Assembly (NCBI RefSeq): GCF_006539185.1
Contig: NZ_BJMN01000045.1
Location: 26,658-90,657 of the forward strand
Origin: Streptomyces gardneri
GTDB taxonomy: Bacteria; Actinomycetota; Actinomycetes; Streptomycetales; Streptomycetaceae
Direction of reading: 5' to 3'
DNA: 64,000 nucleotides
In this document: piece after piece, positions 7,791 to 16,794 of the stretch
Layout: each line of letters opens with the position of its first letter
Numbering within the stretch: position 1 is the stretch's first letter
Position numbers and translations under genes: made by a program
The notes under the pieces: generated by a model
What the model saw: only the letters and a program-made list of their open reading frames with translations
Databases searched by the model: none
What the model was told of the DNA's origin: nothing

Positions 7791-8777
7791 CTACTCCACC
7801 GTGGCCCTGCGGAGGGCGCGGTGCACTCCCTCCGGGGTGAGGACGCCGAGGGGGCGGCCGGCGGCGTCGGTCACCGTGAGGCGGCCGGTGTCGTGCTGGA
7901 GGAGCAGGGCGAGGGCGTCCTTGAGGGAGGACCCGAGGGGTACCTGGGCGTCGCCCTCGTATCCCTCGGGGCCCCCGGCGTACCGCTCGGTGCTTTCTGT
8001 CCGAGAGTCGAGGTCGGCCTCGGTGACGGGCGTGACGGCGAGCCGCTTGAGCCCGCGGTCGCTGCCGACGAAGTCCGCGACGTACGGGGTGGCGGGGGAG
8101 CCGAGCACGGTGGCGGGGGTGTCGAACTGCTCGATGCGGCCCTGCCCGTAGACGGCCATGCGGTCGCCCATGCGGACGGCCTCCTCGATGTCGTGGGTGA
8201 CGAGGAGGACGGTCTTGCGGACGGTGGCCTGGAGCGCGAGGAACTCGTTCTGGAGACGCTCGCGGACGACGGGGTCGACGGCGCCGAAGGGCTCGTCCAT
8301 CAGGAGGACGGGCGGGTCGGCGGCGAGCGCGCGGGCGACGCCGACGCGCTGGCGCTGTCCGCCGGAGAGCTGGGCGGGGTAGCGGGGGCCGTGGACGGCC
8401 GGGTCGAGGCCGACGAGGTCGAGGAGTTCGGCGGCACGCGCGCGTGCGGCGGCCTTCTTCCAGCCGAGGAGGGCGGGGACCGTCGCGGTGTTGTCGAGGA
8501 CCGTGCGGTGGGGGAAGAGCCCGACCTGCTGGATGACGTAGCCGATCTTGCGGCGCAGGGCGACCGGGTCGACGTCGGCGATGTCGCGGCCGTCGACGAG
8601 GACGCGGCCGGAGGTCGGTTCGACGAGCCGGTTGACCATCATCATCGTGGTCGTCTTGCCGCAGCCGGACGGCCCGACCAGGGTGACGAGTTCGCCCTCG
8701 GCGACCTCGAAGGAGAGGTCGTCGACAGCCGTGGTGCCGTCCGCGTACCGCTTGGTCACGTGCTCGAACCGGATCAT
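7791..8777 (-). CDS. Glycine betaine/choline-type ABC transporter ATP-binding protein
   Basis: A 328-residue ATPase of the ProV/OpuCA group that energises uptake of osmoprotectants. Walker A is GPSGCGKTT at residues 35-43, followed by a signature LSGGQRQRVGVARAL and Walker B VLLMDEPFGAVDP. The C-terminal segment SLKDALALLLQHDTGRLTVTD to the end is a single CBS-like motif, where OpuCA usually carries two. It is transcribed away from the two permeases and the binding protein that complete the system. That layout allows control from the 145-bp shared upstream region. Confidence 0.93.
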   Translation of the reverse strand: MIRFEHVTKRYADGTTAVDDLSFEVAEGELVTLVGPSGCGKTTTMMMVNRLVEPTSGRVLVDGRDIADVDPVALRRKIGYVIQQVGLFPHRTVLDNTATVPALLGWKKAAARARAAELLDLVGLDPAVHGPRYPAQLSGGQRQRVGVARALAADPPVLLMDEPFGAVDPVVRERLQNEFLALQATVRKTVLLVTHDIEEAVRMGDRMAVYGQGRIEQFDTPATVLGSPATPYVADFVGSDRGLKRLAVTPVTEADLDSRTESTERYAGGPEGYEGDAQVPLGSSLKDALALLLQHDTGRLTVTDAAGRPLGVLTPEGVHRALRRATVE

Positions 8778-8922
8778 GGTTCCCCATTCTGGCCCCTGGC
8801 CGCCGGGGGTGTGTGAAGGGCGTGTTGCCGCATTGTGGCGGATCCCGGTGATTGTCGGTGCCGGGGGTTAGGGTCGTCAGACATACGTTCGGAGCGAGCG
8901 GACGACCCGGGGGGAGGGGCGG

Positions 8923-9609
8923 ATGAGCACGCCGAACTGTCTGGTCACCAACGACTGGATATGCGGGGAGTATCTGCGCACGCGCAGCGAGGAACTGACG
9001 GACGCGACCCTCCAGCATGTGGGAATCACGGTCGTGTCCGTGCTCCTCGCGCTCCTCGTCGCCGTGCCGCTGGCGCTGCTCGTGCGGGCGAAGCCGCGGT
9101 TCGCGGGCCCGGTCCTCGGGCTGACGACCCTGCTGTACACGGTGCCGTCGCTCGCGATGTTCTCTCTGCTCCTGCCCGTCTTCGGGCTCTCGGCGGCGCT
9201 CGTCGTGACCGGCCTCGTGCTGTACGCGCTGACGATCCTCGTGCGGAACACCCTGGCCGGGCTCGACGCCGTGCCGGCCGAGACGCGCGAGGCCGCCCGG
9301 GGCATGGGGTACGGCTCGTGGCGCCTGCTTTGGCAGGTCGAACTCCCGCTGGCGCTGCCGGTGCTGATGGCCGGTATACGGATGGCGACGGTCTCCACGA
9401 TCGCGCTGACGACGGTCGGCTCGGTCGTCGGCCGCGGCGGGCTCGGCAATCTCATCGAGGACGCGCTGCCGACCTTCTTCAAGGCGCAGGTGCTCGCCGC
9501 CTCCGTGCTGTGCGTGCTGCTCGCCGTCACCGCCGACCTGCTGCTCCTGGGACTCCAGCGGCTCCTCACGCCGTGGGCCCGGATACGGACCGCGCCGGGG
9601 GGTGCCTGA
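8923..9609 (+). CDS. Osmoprotectant ABC transporter permease 1
   Basis: A 228-residue inner-membrane permease of the OpuCB/ProW group with five or six helices. It has the EAA-type loop ETREAARGMGYGSWRLLWQVELP that contacts the ATPase. The N-terminal 35 residues contain two cysteines (NCLVTNDWICG), unusual for this family. It overlaps the second permease gene by a few bases, so the two are probably coupled. Confidence 0.93.
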   Translation: MSTPNCLVTNDWICGEYLRTRSEELTDATLQHVGITVVSVLLALLVAVPLALLVRAKPRFAGPVLGLTTLLYTVPSLAMFSLLLPVFGLSAALVVTGLVLYALTILVRNTLAGLDAVPAETREAARGMGYGSWRLLWQVELPLALPVLMAGIRMATVSTIALTTVGSVVGRGGLGNLIEDALPTFFKAQVLAASVLCVLLAVTADLLLLGLQRLLTPWARIRTAPGGA

Positions 9610-9610
9610 G

Positions 9611-10294
9611 ATGGGGATCGTCACGGGCGCCTGGACCTGGCTCACCACCGGCGCGCACTGGACCGGTGAGGAGGGCATCGGGCAGCGGCTCGCGGAGCAC
9701 GTGTACGTGAGCGGGGCGGCCCTGCTGATCGCCTCGGCCGTCGCGCTGCCGCTCGGGCTGTGGCTCGGCCACCTCGGCCGGGGCGGGGCGCTCGCGGTGA
9801 ACGTGTCCAACGTGGGCCGCGCGGTCCCGGTCTTCGCGGTCCTCGCGCTGTTCATGGTCTCGCCCCTGCGGAACGCCGGCTATGTGCCGACCGTCGTCGC
9901 CCTCGTGCTGTTCGCGATACCGCCGCTCCTCACCAACGCGTACGTGGGGATGCGGGAGGTGGACCGGTCCGCCGTGCGGGCCGCGCGGGGCATGGGGATG
10001 ACGGGCGGCCAGGTCTTCCGGCGCGTCGAACTGCCGCTGGCGCGGCCGGTGGTGATGACCGGGGTGCGCTCGGCGGCGGTGCAGGTCATCGCCACGGCGA
10101 CGGTCGCGGCGATGGTCGGTCAGGGCGGCCTCGGCCGGATCATCACGGCCGGCTTCGCCCTCTACGACACGGCGCAGGTGGTCGCGGGCGCCGTGCTCGT
10201 GGCCCTGCTCGCCCTCCTGGTGGAGGCGGTGCTCGCGGGAGCGGACCGGCTCCTGTCGGGCCCGGCGATCCGTGCGCGCGGACCGAAGAGCTGA
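9611..10294 (+). CDS. Osmoprotectant ABC transporter permease 2
   Basis: A 227-residue permease paralogous to the gene before it, with its own EAA loop (RAARGMGMTGGQVFRRVELP). Having two different permeases implies a heterodimeric channel, as in OpuC. The ATG directly after the upstream TGA is chosen (GGGGG site in the upstream gene's last codons). A GTG nine bases earlier is possible. Confidence 0.92.
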   Translation: MGIVTGAWTWLTTGAHWTGEEGIGQRLAEHVYVSGAALLIASAVALPLGLWLGHLGRGGALAVNVSNVGRAVPVFAVLALFMVSPLRNAGYVPTVVALVLFAIPPLLTNAYVGMREVDRSAVRAARGMGMTGGQVFRRVELPLARPVVMTGVRSAAVQVIATATVAAMVGQGGLGRIITAGFALYDTAQVVAGAVLVALLALLVEAVLAGADRLLSGPAIRARGPKS

Positions 10295-10348
10295 ACGACT
10301 GAACGACCGAACGACCTGCTGAAGTTGATGACGGAGATGGGTGGTCTT

Positions 10349-11335
10349 GTGAACAGGGTCTCGCGTATCGCGGGTGCGGTGCTGGGGACGACGGCGCTGG
10401 CCGTCGCGCTCGCCGCGTGCGGCGGCGACAGCCTGGAGGGGGGCAAGAAGAAGGACGCCGGCGGCTCCGGCGCGTCCGCGGGCGGGGAGAAGGGCTCGCT
10501 GGTCGTGGGCGCGGCGGCCTTCACCGAGTCGAAGGTGCTGGCCGAGCTGTACGCCCAGTCGCTGCGGGCCGCCGGATACTCCGTATCGGTCACCACCGTG
10601 AAGAATCGCGAGTTGTACGAGCCGTCCCTGGAGAGCGGCGAGATCGACGTCGTACCGGAATACGCGGCGACGATCGCGGAATTCCTCAACGCGAAGGTGA
10701 ACGGTCCGAAGGCACCCGAGGACAAGCCGGTGGCTTCCGGTGACGCGGACGCGACGGTCGAGGCGCTGCGGAAGCTCGCCGAACCGCGTGGTCTGAAGGT
10801 GCTCGCGGTGGGCGGTGCCGTCGATCAGAACGCCTTCGCGGTGACCAAGGAATTCGCCGAGAAGAACAAGCTGACGACCCTTTCCGATCTCGGCCGCGCG
10901 AAGCTCAAGGTGAAGATCGCGGCCGGTGACGAATGCGCGGTGCGGCCGTTCTGCGCGCCCGGTCTGAAGAAGACGTACGGGATCGACGTGGCCGGCATCG
11001 ACCCCAAGGGGGTCGGGACCCCGCAGGCCAAGCAGGCCGTCAAGGACGGGGTGGACCAGCTCGTCCTGACGACCACCACGGACGCCACGATCGACACCTT
11101 CGGGCTCGTCTTCCTGGAGGACGACAAGAAGCTGCAGAACGCGGACAACGTCCTGCCCGTGGTCAACGCCAAGGACGCCGGCGCACCCGAGATAGCGGCC
11201 GCGCTCGACAAGGTCACCAAGGTCCTGACGACAGCGGATCTCGCCGAACTCAACCGCAAGGTGGATGCCGAGCGGGCGAAGCCGGAAGACGTCGCCAAGG
11301 ACTATCTGACGGCGAAGGGGCTGCTCAACAAGTAG
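10349..11335 (+). CDS. Glycine betaine/choline-type substrate-binding lipoprotein
   Basis: About 328 residues. A signal peptide ends in the lipobox LAAC, so the mature protein is lipid-anchored outside the membrane. A Gly/Ser/Lys linker follows, then an OpuAC-type solute-binding domain with VVGAAAFTESKVLAELYAQSL, SGEIDVVPEYAATIAEF and KQAVKDGVDQLVLTTTTDATI. GTG is chosen because it gives the shortest clean signal peptide; ATG codons 12 and 21 bases upstream are alternatives. It lies 54 bases after permease 2 in the same operon. Ligand choice between choline, betaine and carnitine cannot be read here. Confidence 0.92.
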   Translation: MNRVSRIAGAVLGTTALAVALAACGGDSLEGGKKKDAGGSGASAGGEKGSLVVGAAAFTESKVLAELYAQSLRAAGYSVSVTTVKNRELYEPSLESGEIDVVPEYAATIAEFLNAKVNGPKAPEDKPVASGDADATVEALRKLAEPRGLKVLAVGGAVDQNAFAVTKEFAEKNKLTTLSDLGRAKLKVKIAAGDECAVRPFCAPGLKKTYGIDVAGIDPKGVGTPQAKQAVKDGVDQLVLTTTTDATIDTFGLVFLEDDKKLQNADNVLPVVNAKDAGAPEIAAALDKVTKVLTTADLAELNRKVDAERAKPEDVAKDYLTAKGLLNK

Positions 11336-11351
11336 GTCCCGGGTGAGGGGA

Positions 11352-11428
11352 GTCGGCCCGAAACGGAACCGGAAGGGTGCATCACCACTTCTTCTGGCGA
11401 GAAGTGGCCAAGAGATTGCCGGGCCGAC
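11352..11428. terminator. Nested inverted repeats after the binding-protein gene
   Basis: The outer arms GTCGGCCCG and CGGGCCGAC (9 bp, perfect) enclose an inner perfect 8-bp stem CCACTTCT/AGAAGTGG with a 7-nt loop. The structure starts 16 bases after the transporter operon. It could serve as a terminator or as a regulatory site for the next gene, whose start is 38 bases further on. Confidence 0.45.
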
Positions 11429-11465
11429 ACCCCACATGGCGCCTACGCACGGTAAATTTCAGGCC

Positions 11466-12659
11466 ATGCCACGTGGACGCCACCGCCATTCCCCGCCTCT
11501 GCACAAGTTGCTGCCGCCTTCCGCGGTCGCAGGCGCCGCGGTCGTGTGCGCCGCGGTCGTCTGGCTGCCCGGAGACCTCCTGGTCGTGCGGCTGCTCGCG
11601 GTCGCCGCCGCGGCCGCGGCCGTCACCGGTGCCGTCCTCATGCGCAGTTGGGACCGGAGCGCCGGCGCCCGCGTCGCCGAGCTGAACCGGGCCCGCACCG
11701 CCGACCAGTGGAAGGCCGAGGAGCGGGTCGCCGAGCTGGAGTCCGACCTGGAGGAGTCCCGCGGCCTGCGGACCCGGCTCGACGCCAAGCTCCGCGCCAA
11801 GCGCGTCGAGCTCGCCGGGCTGCGCGGCGAGCACGCCGACCTCCTCCGCCGGTACGCCACCGCGGAGACCGAGCGCGCGAGCGCCCTGGAGGGCCGCCGC
11901 GTCCTCGCCCTGGAGGCGACCACCACCGCCGAGGCGGCCGGCACCGGGGCGAAGGCCCTGCCCGCCGCCGGGTCCGCGCCCACCCCGGAGGCGTACCGCA
12001 AGGCCGCCCAGGCCCTGCGGGACCTTCCGCGCAACGCCGCGGCCCAGCACGCCCGGCGCACCGCCGAGGCGGCCCGCGAGCGGGACCTCGCCGAGCGGGC
12101 CCGTGAGACGGAGGAACCGCAGGGGAAGCACGCGGCGGCCGCCGGGACCGAGCAGCACAGCCGTACGGCCGCCCCCGCCCTCGGGCCCGCCCCGGAGCCG
12201 GCGGCACTGACCGCCGCGCCCTCCTCGGAGGACTCGGCGGCGGACCCCGCGGCCGATGGTGCCTCCGCGCCCGCCGATGCCCCCGCCCCCGTGCCCGTCG
12301 CGCCCACCGGGATCGCGCGCGTGCCCGCCGTCCCGCGGGCCGCGGCGATCGTCCCGTACGCGGCCCGCAGGCCTGTCCCGCGCCCCGAGGGCGGGTTCGA
12401 CTTCTTCGGTACGCAGAAGGTGGCGGCGGCCATCGAGGCCGTGCAGAACACCGACCTCGCCGACGTCGTGGGCGAGGAGGTCCTCGAAGAGGCCCTGGCC
12501 GCCGAGACCCCGTTCCTCGTCCCGCTCGCCCCGCTCGCCCCGCTCGCGCCTCCGGCGCCGGCGGCGCCCCGGACGATCGGTGAGGTCATCGACCTGACCG
12601 CGCACGACGAGACGGAGCAGCTCGACGTGGCCGAGCTGCGCGGCGCGGTCAACTCGTGA
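11466..12659 (+). CDS. Hypothetical membrane protein with coiled coil
   Basis: About 397 residues and not recognised. A basic N terminus (MPRGRHRHSPP) is followed by two close membrane helices (residues about 18-62) and a charged coiled coil (about 65-150, AELNRARTADQWKAEERVAEL and similar heptads). A long Ala/Pro-rich disordered region follows, with a conserved-looking end containing FDFFGTQKVAAAIEAVQNTDLA. This resembles Streptomyces secreted or envelope-linked scaffold proteins of unknown role. It overlaps the acetyltransferase gene by GTGA, so the two are co-translated. Confidence 0.85.
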   Translation: MPRGRHRHSPPLHKLLPPSAVAGAAVVCAAVVWLPGDLLVVRLLAVAAAAAAVTGAVLMRSWDRSAGARVAELNRARTADQWKAEERVAELESDLEESRGLRTRLDAKLRAKRVELAGLRGEHADLLRRYATAETERASALEGRRVLALEATTTAEAAGTGAKALPAAGSAPTPEAYRKAAQALRDLPRNAAAQHARRTAEAARERDLAERARETEEPQGKHAAAAGTEQHSRTAAPALGPAPEPAALTAAPSSEDSAADPAADGASAPADAPAPVPVAPTGIARVPAVPRAAAIVPYAARRPVPRPEGGFDFFGTQKVAAAIEAVQNTDLADVVGEEVLEEALAAETPFLVPLAPLAPLAPPAPAAPRTIGEVIDLTAHDETEQLDVAELRGAVNS

Positions 12660-13159
12660 CGTACCGCCTCGCCCTCCTCACGGCGGCCGAGGCGGTCCGC
12701 CGCCGCGAGGAGCTGATCGCCCTGTGCGCCCAGGCCTTCGGCGGTTCCCCCTGGCACGAGCCCCCGCTCGGCGCCGTACGGACCGTGGACCGGCTGCTCG
12801 ACAACGCCGTGCGGAGGGACGACTTCTGCGCGGCCGCCGCGTACGCCGCGGACGACCCGGACGATGCCGGCGCCGCCCTGCTCGGCTTCGCGGCCGGATG
12901 GACCGACACCGCGCTGTCCGGCGACGAGCCCACCTTCGAACTCGTCGAGCTGGTCGTCGCGCCCGGCAGCCAGGGGCTGGGCATCGGCCGCGCCCTCCAC
13001 GACGGGCTGCTCGTGGTCGGGTCGCCGGGACCGGCCCTGCTCATGACCCTCGACGTACCGGAACTGACGGACCGGTACACGCGCTGGGGCTGGAAGGTCG
13101 TGGACCGCCTGCGCCCCGGCAAGGAAGAGCGCGACTACGTCGTGATGCGCCGGGCCTGA
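12656..13159 (+). CDS. GNAT-family N-acetyltransferase
   Basis: A 167-residue acetyl-CoA-dependent acetyltransferase-like protein. Motif A is ELVELVVAPGSQGLGIGRALHDGL, with the Q-x-x-G-x-G/A pyrophosphate loop. The C-terminal DRYTRWGWKVVDRL strand is typical. The substrate is unknown. The GTG start overlaps the stop of the coiled-coil protein gene. Confidence 0.9.
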   Translation: MTYRLALLTAAEAVRRREELIALCAQAFGGSPWHEPPLGAVRTVDRLLDNAVRRDDFCAAAAYAADDPDDAGAALLGFAAGWTDTALSGDEPTFELVELVVAPGSQGLGIGRALHDGLLVVGSPGPALLMTLDVPELTDRYTRWGWKVVDRLRPGKEERDYVVMRRA

Positions 13160-13196
13160 GCCCGGCGTACCTGCCCGGCCCGCCAGGTCGGCCCGC

Positions 13197-14339
13197 CTAC
13201 TTGTCGATGTCGCCGACGACGAAGAACAGCGAGCCGAGGATCGCGACCATGTCGGCGACGAGCGTCCCAGGCAGCAGCTCGACCAGCGCCTGGATGTTGT
13301 TGAACGACGCCGAGCGGAGCTTCAGCCGGTACGGCGTCTTCTCGCCCTTGGAGACCAGGTAGTAGCCGTTGACGCCGAGCGGGTTCTCCGTCCAGGCGTA
13401 CGTGTGGCCCTCCGGCGCCTTCAGCACCTTCGGCAGCCGCTGGTTGATCGGGCCCTGCGGCAGATCGGCGATCCGGTCCAGGCAGGCGTCCGCCAGGTCC
13501 AGGGCGTTGTGCGTCTGGTCGAGCAGGCACTCGAAGCGCGCCAGGCAGTCGCCCTCCTCGCGTACGGCGACCCGCAGCGTGTCCTGGAGCTCCCCGTAGG
13601 CGAGGTACGGCTCGTCACGGCGCAGGTCGAAGTCGACGCCCGAGGCGCGGGCGATCGGCCCGGACACCCCGTACGCGTGGACCGCGGCCTGCGACAGGAC
13701 GCCGACCCCGCGCGTACGGCCCCGGAAGATCTCGTTGCCGAGGACCAGCCGGTCGTACACGTCCATCCGCGACCGGACGTCCGCGACGGCCTGGCGCGCC
13801 CGCCCCAGCCAGCCGGCGGGCAGGTCCTCCTTGAGGCCGCCGACCCGGTTGAACATGTAGTGCATCCGGCCGCCGGAGACCTCCTCCATCACGGCCTGGA
13901 GCTCCTCGCGCTCCCGGAAGGCGTGGAAGACCGGGGTGATCCCGCCCAGTTCGAGGGGGTACGAGCCGAGGAACATGAGGTGGTTGAGGACCCGGTTCAG
14001 CTCGGCGAGGAGCGTACGGGTCCACACGGCGCGCTCGGGGACCTCCATGCCCAGCATCCGCTCGACGGCCATGACGACCCCGAGCTCGTTGGAGAAGGCG
14101 GAGAGCCAGTCGTGACGGTTGGCCAGCATGATGATCTGCCGGTAGTCACGCGCCTCGAAGAGCTTCTCGGCGCCGCGGTGCATGTAGCCGATCACCGGCT
14201 CGGCCTGCTGGACGACCTCGCCGTCGAGCACGAGCCGGAGGCGGAGCACGCCATGGGTCGAGGGGTGCTGCGGGCCGATGTTCAGCACCATGTCGGTGCT
14301 CTCCGCCGCGCCGCCGATTCCGACCGTCGTCTCCGTCAT
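13197..14339 (-). CDS. nuoD: NADH dehydrogenase subunit D paralogue (orphan NuoD)
   Basis: A 380-residue homologue of the 49-kDa/NuoD subunit of complex I, which carries the quinone pocket next to cluster N2. Conserved pieces are MVLNIGPQHPSTHGVLRL, IGYMHRGAEKLFE, RHDWLSAFSNELG and the C-terminal ILGSLFFVVGDIDK. It is about 60 residues shorter than standard NuoD, mainly at the N terminus. No other nuo genes are in the window, so this is an extra copy outside the main operon. The next gene upstream encodes a MidA-type methyltransferase, a family that modifies this subunit in mitochondria. Confidence 0.94.
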   Translation of the reverse strand: MTETTVGIGGAAESTDMVLNIGPQHPSTHGVLRLRLVLDGEVVQQAEPVIGYMHRGAEKLFEARDYRQIIMLANRHDWLSAFSNELGVVMAVERMLGMEVPERAVWTRTLLAELNRVLNHLMFLGSYPLELGGITPVFHAFREREELQAVMEEVSGGRMHYMFNRVGGLKEDLPAGWLGRARQAVADVRSRMDVYDRLVLGNEIFRGRTRGVGVLSQAAVHAYGVSGPIARASGVDFDLRRDEPYLAYGELQDTLRVAVREEGDCLARFECLLDQTHNALDLADACLDRIADLPQGPINQRLPKVLKAPEGHTYAWTENPLGVNGYYLVSKGEKTPYRLKLRSASFNNIQALVELLPGTLVADMVAILGSLFFVVGDIDK

Positions 14340-14379
14340 GCGGGACAGTATCCCCTGCCCCGCGTCCCCCGCCCACGGG

Positions 14380-15477
14380 TCACCCGGCGGCGGGCCGGAC
14401 CCGCTGGACCAGCCAGTGGAAATCGCCCAGTCCGCCGCGGGCGGTCAGTTCGGCGGCCTCGCCGGCGGCGGCGAGCGCGCGGACGTAGCCGGCGGGATCC
14501 GTCGAGGCCAGGGAGAGCGGCGGACGCCCCCCGGACACCCCGAGCCGCTGCAGGACGTCCCGCTGTGTGAGCAGCTCCGCGCCGCCACCCGCGCCTGCGC
14601 CGCCCGCGGGCTCCGAGCCCGAGCCCGCGCCCCCCGAGCCCGAGCCCCCGGCCCTCGCGCCCGAGCCCCCGGCCCTCGCGCCCGCCTCCGCGCACGCGTC
14701 CACCGCCACGTGGGCCGTCACGTCGCAGCCGCCGTCCGGGACCGGCGGCACCTCGCGGCCGGCCCGGAAGCCGGTCAGGGTGCCGAAGGGCGGCCGGGAG
14801 TCCCGTACGTGCCCGTAGTCGACGGCCACCGCGCGGCCCGCCGCGAGCGAGCCCACCGCCGCCGCCCACGCCTCGTCCCGGGGCCGCCCGATCTCGGCCC
14901 GCGCGCCGGGCTCCCGCAGCGGCCACCAGCGGGCCAGCCACTCCGCGTCGGGGCCCGCGACGGGCGCGCCGAGCCGCTCCGTACCGTCCGCGCGGACCTC
15001 CACGTACCGGGCGACGCCCGCCGCGTCGGCCTCGGCCACGTCCACCGGCACGTTGTCGAGCCACTCGTTCGCGAAGAGGAGCCCGCGCACGCTCCCCGGC
15101 TCCGGCAGCCGGTCCGTCCAGACGACCCGCTCGTCGAGCCCCGCCGGACGGGGAGCACGCTCGACCGCGTACGCCCGGACGGCGAGGCCCGGCCCCGCGG
15201 CCCCCTCGGTCGCCGCGAGCACCGCCGTCAGCAGCTCGCCCCGGCCCGCGCCCACGTCCACGAGATCGACCTCGGCCGTCCCCAGCTCCTCCGCGACCTC
15301 GCCGAGCAGCCGGGCCACGGCCCCCGCGAACAGCGCGGAGGCATGCACCGACGTGCGGAAATGCCCTGCGGGCCCCTCAGGGCGCAGATAGAAGCCCCCG
15401 GGGCCGTACAGCGCCCGTTCCGTGGCCTCGCGCCACCCCTGCCACTGACACGTCTCACCCGTCACGTCATCCGTCAC
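14380..15477 (-). CDS. SAM-dependent methyltransferase, DUF185/MidA (NDUFAF7) family
   Basis: A 365-residue protein. GHFRTSVHASALFAGAVARLL followed by VDLVDVGAGRGELLTAVL (SAM-binding glycine loop) and FANEWLDNVPVD matches the DUF185/MidA family, whose mitochondrial member NDUFAF7 dimethylates an arginine of the NuoD homologue. Residues about 275-315 form a Gly/Ala/Ser-rich insertion encoded by imperfect repeats. A GTG start is chosen because the conserved WQGWREATERAL begins soon after it. It ends 40 bases before the NuoD paralogue on the same strand. Confidence 0.88.
   Translation of the reverse strand: MTDDVTGETCQWQGWREATERALYGPGGFYLRPEGPAGHFRTSVHASALFAGAVARLLGEVAEELGTAEVDLVDVGAGRGELLTAVLAATEGAAGPGLAVRAYAVERAPRPAGLDERVVWTDRLPEPGSVRGLLFANEWLDNVPVDVAEADAAGVARYVEVRADGTERLGAPVAGPDAEWLARWWPLREPGARAEIGRPRDEAWAAAVGSLAAGRAVAVDYGHVRDSRPPFGTLTGFRAGREVPPVPDGGCDVTAHVAVDACAEAGARAGGSGARAGGSGSGGAGSGSEPAGGAGAGGGAELLTQRDVLQRLGVSGGRPPLSLASTDPAGYVRALAAAGEAAELTARGGLGDFHWLVQRVRPAAG
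14586..14695 (-). repeat. Low-complexity repeats within the methyltransferase gene
   Basis: Imperfect repeats of CCCGAGCCC and CCGGCCCTCGCGCCC encode a Gly/Ala/Ser-rich linker (ARAGGSG units). Such tracts change length by replication slippage. They sit in a loop of the protein, not in the SAM-binding core. Confidence 0.7.
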
Positions 15478-15574
15478 GCGCCCCAGTCTCCACCTCGGGG
15501 AGTACGGGCCCGTCGTCAAGGATCGGCCCAACGGTTGATCCCTGCACCTATCGGCTTTCCCTACTCTGGGTGAC

Positions 15575-16777
15575 GTGCAGCGCCTCTACGACTTCATCCG
15601 CAGACACCCGACGGGCGTCGACACCTTCTGGGCCGTCGTCCTCCTCGGGTTCTCCCTGCTGTGGGTGGGGACGACCTACCCGGCGGTCGGCAACCCCCTC
15701 GCGTTCGGGGTGGTCGCCGTGCTCTTCTCCCTGGTCGTGGCCCTGCGCCGACGCGCCCCGGAGAAGATGCTGCTGCTGACGGTCGCCCTCGGCCTCGTCC
15801 AGCTCGTCTTCGGCCTGGAACCGTTCATCGCCGACTTCGCCATGCTCGTGATCGTCTTCACGGTCGCGGCGCACGACGGACCCCGCTGGGCCTCCCGCCT
15901 CGCCCTCGTCGGCGGACTGAGCGCCTCCACGCTCTCGCAGCTGAGATGGCCCATGGACGGCATCGACTCCGTCGCGGCGACGATCTTCTTCACGGTCATC
16001 ATGACCGTGCCGTTCGCGCTCGCCTGGGTCCTCGGCGACTCGCTCCGCACCCGCCGCGCCTACTTCGCGCAGCTGGAGGAGCGCGCCTCCCGCCTGGAGC
16101 AGGAGCGCGAGGCCCAGGCCAAGGTCGCGGTCGCCGCCGAGCGCGCCCGGATCGCCCGCGAGCTGCACGACGTCGTCGCGCACAACGTGTCGGTGATGGT
16201 CGTCCAGGCCGACGGCGCCGCCTACGTCATGGACTCCTCCCCGGAGACCGCCAAGCAGGCCCTGGAGACGATCTCCACCACGGGCCGGCAGGCCCTCGCC
16301 GAGATGCGCCGCCTCCTCGGCATCCTGCGCACCGGCGAGCACCAGGAGGCCGGCGAGTACGTGCCCCAGCCCGACGTCCAGCAGATCGAGGACCTCGTCG
16401 AGCAGGTCCGGGGCGCCGGCCTCACCGTCGACTTCGCGATCGAGGGGAGCCCGCGCCCGCTGCCCAGCGGCGTCGAGCTCACCGCGTACCGGATCGTGCA
16501 GGAGGCGCTCACCAACACGCGCAAGCACGGCGGTCCCGACGTCGGCGCGAGCGTCCGTCTTGTCTACTTCGACGACGGCCTCGGACTGCTCGTCGAGGAC
16601 GACGGCCGCGGCGCTCCGCAGGAGATGTACGAGGACGGCGGCGCCGACGGGCGCGGCCATGGTCTGATCGGGATGCGCGAGCGGGTCGGCATGGTCGGCG
16701 GCACGCTGGACGCGGGGCCGCGCCCCGGCGGTGGTTTCCGGATCAGCGCCCTGCTTCCCCTCAAGCCCGCTCACTAG
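15575..16777 (+). CDS. Sensor histidine kinase (HisKA_3/LuxR-partner type)
   Basis: A 400-residue kinase with an N-terminal membrane domain of five or six helices (residues about 18-155) and no large extracellular loop. It is followed by a short coiled coil and the HisKA_3 dimerisation box RIARELHDVVAHNVSVMVVQ, with His198 as phospho-acceptor. The ATPase domain has RIVQEALTNTRKHGG (N box) and DDGRGAP and GHGLIGMRERV (G boxes). The response regulator follows 17 bases later. The stimulus is unknown; the intramembrane sensor form is often linked to envelope or drug stress. Confidence 0.94.
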   Translation: MQRLYDFIRRHPTGVDTFWAVVLLGFSLLWVGTTYPAVGNPLAFGVVAVLFSLVVALRRRAPEKMLLLTVALGLVQLVFGLEPFIADFAMLVIVFTVAAHDGPRWASRLALVGGLSASTLSQLRWPMDGIDSVAATIFFTVIMTVPFALAWVLGDSLRTRRAYFAQLEERASRLEQEREAQAKVAVAAERARIARELHDVVAHNVSVMVVQADGAAYVMDSSPETAKQALETISTTGRQALAEMRRLLGILRTGEHQEAGEYVPQPDVQQIEDLVEQVRGAGLTVDFAIEGSPRPLPSGVELTAYRIVQEALTNTRKHGGPDVGASVRLVYFDDGLGLLVEDDGRGAPQEMYEDGGADGRGHGLIGMRERVGMVGGTLDAGPRPGGGFRISALLPLKPAH

Positions 16778-16794
16778 AAGAGGATCTTCCTGAC

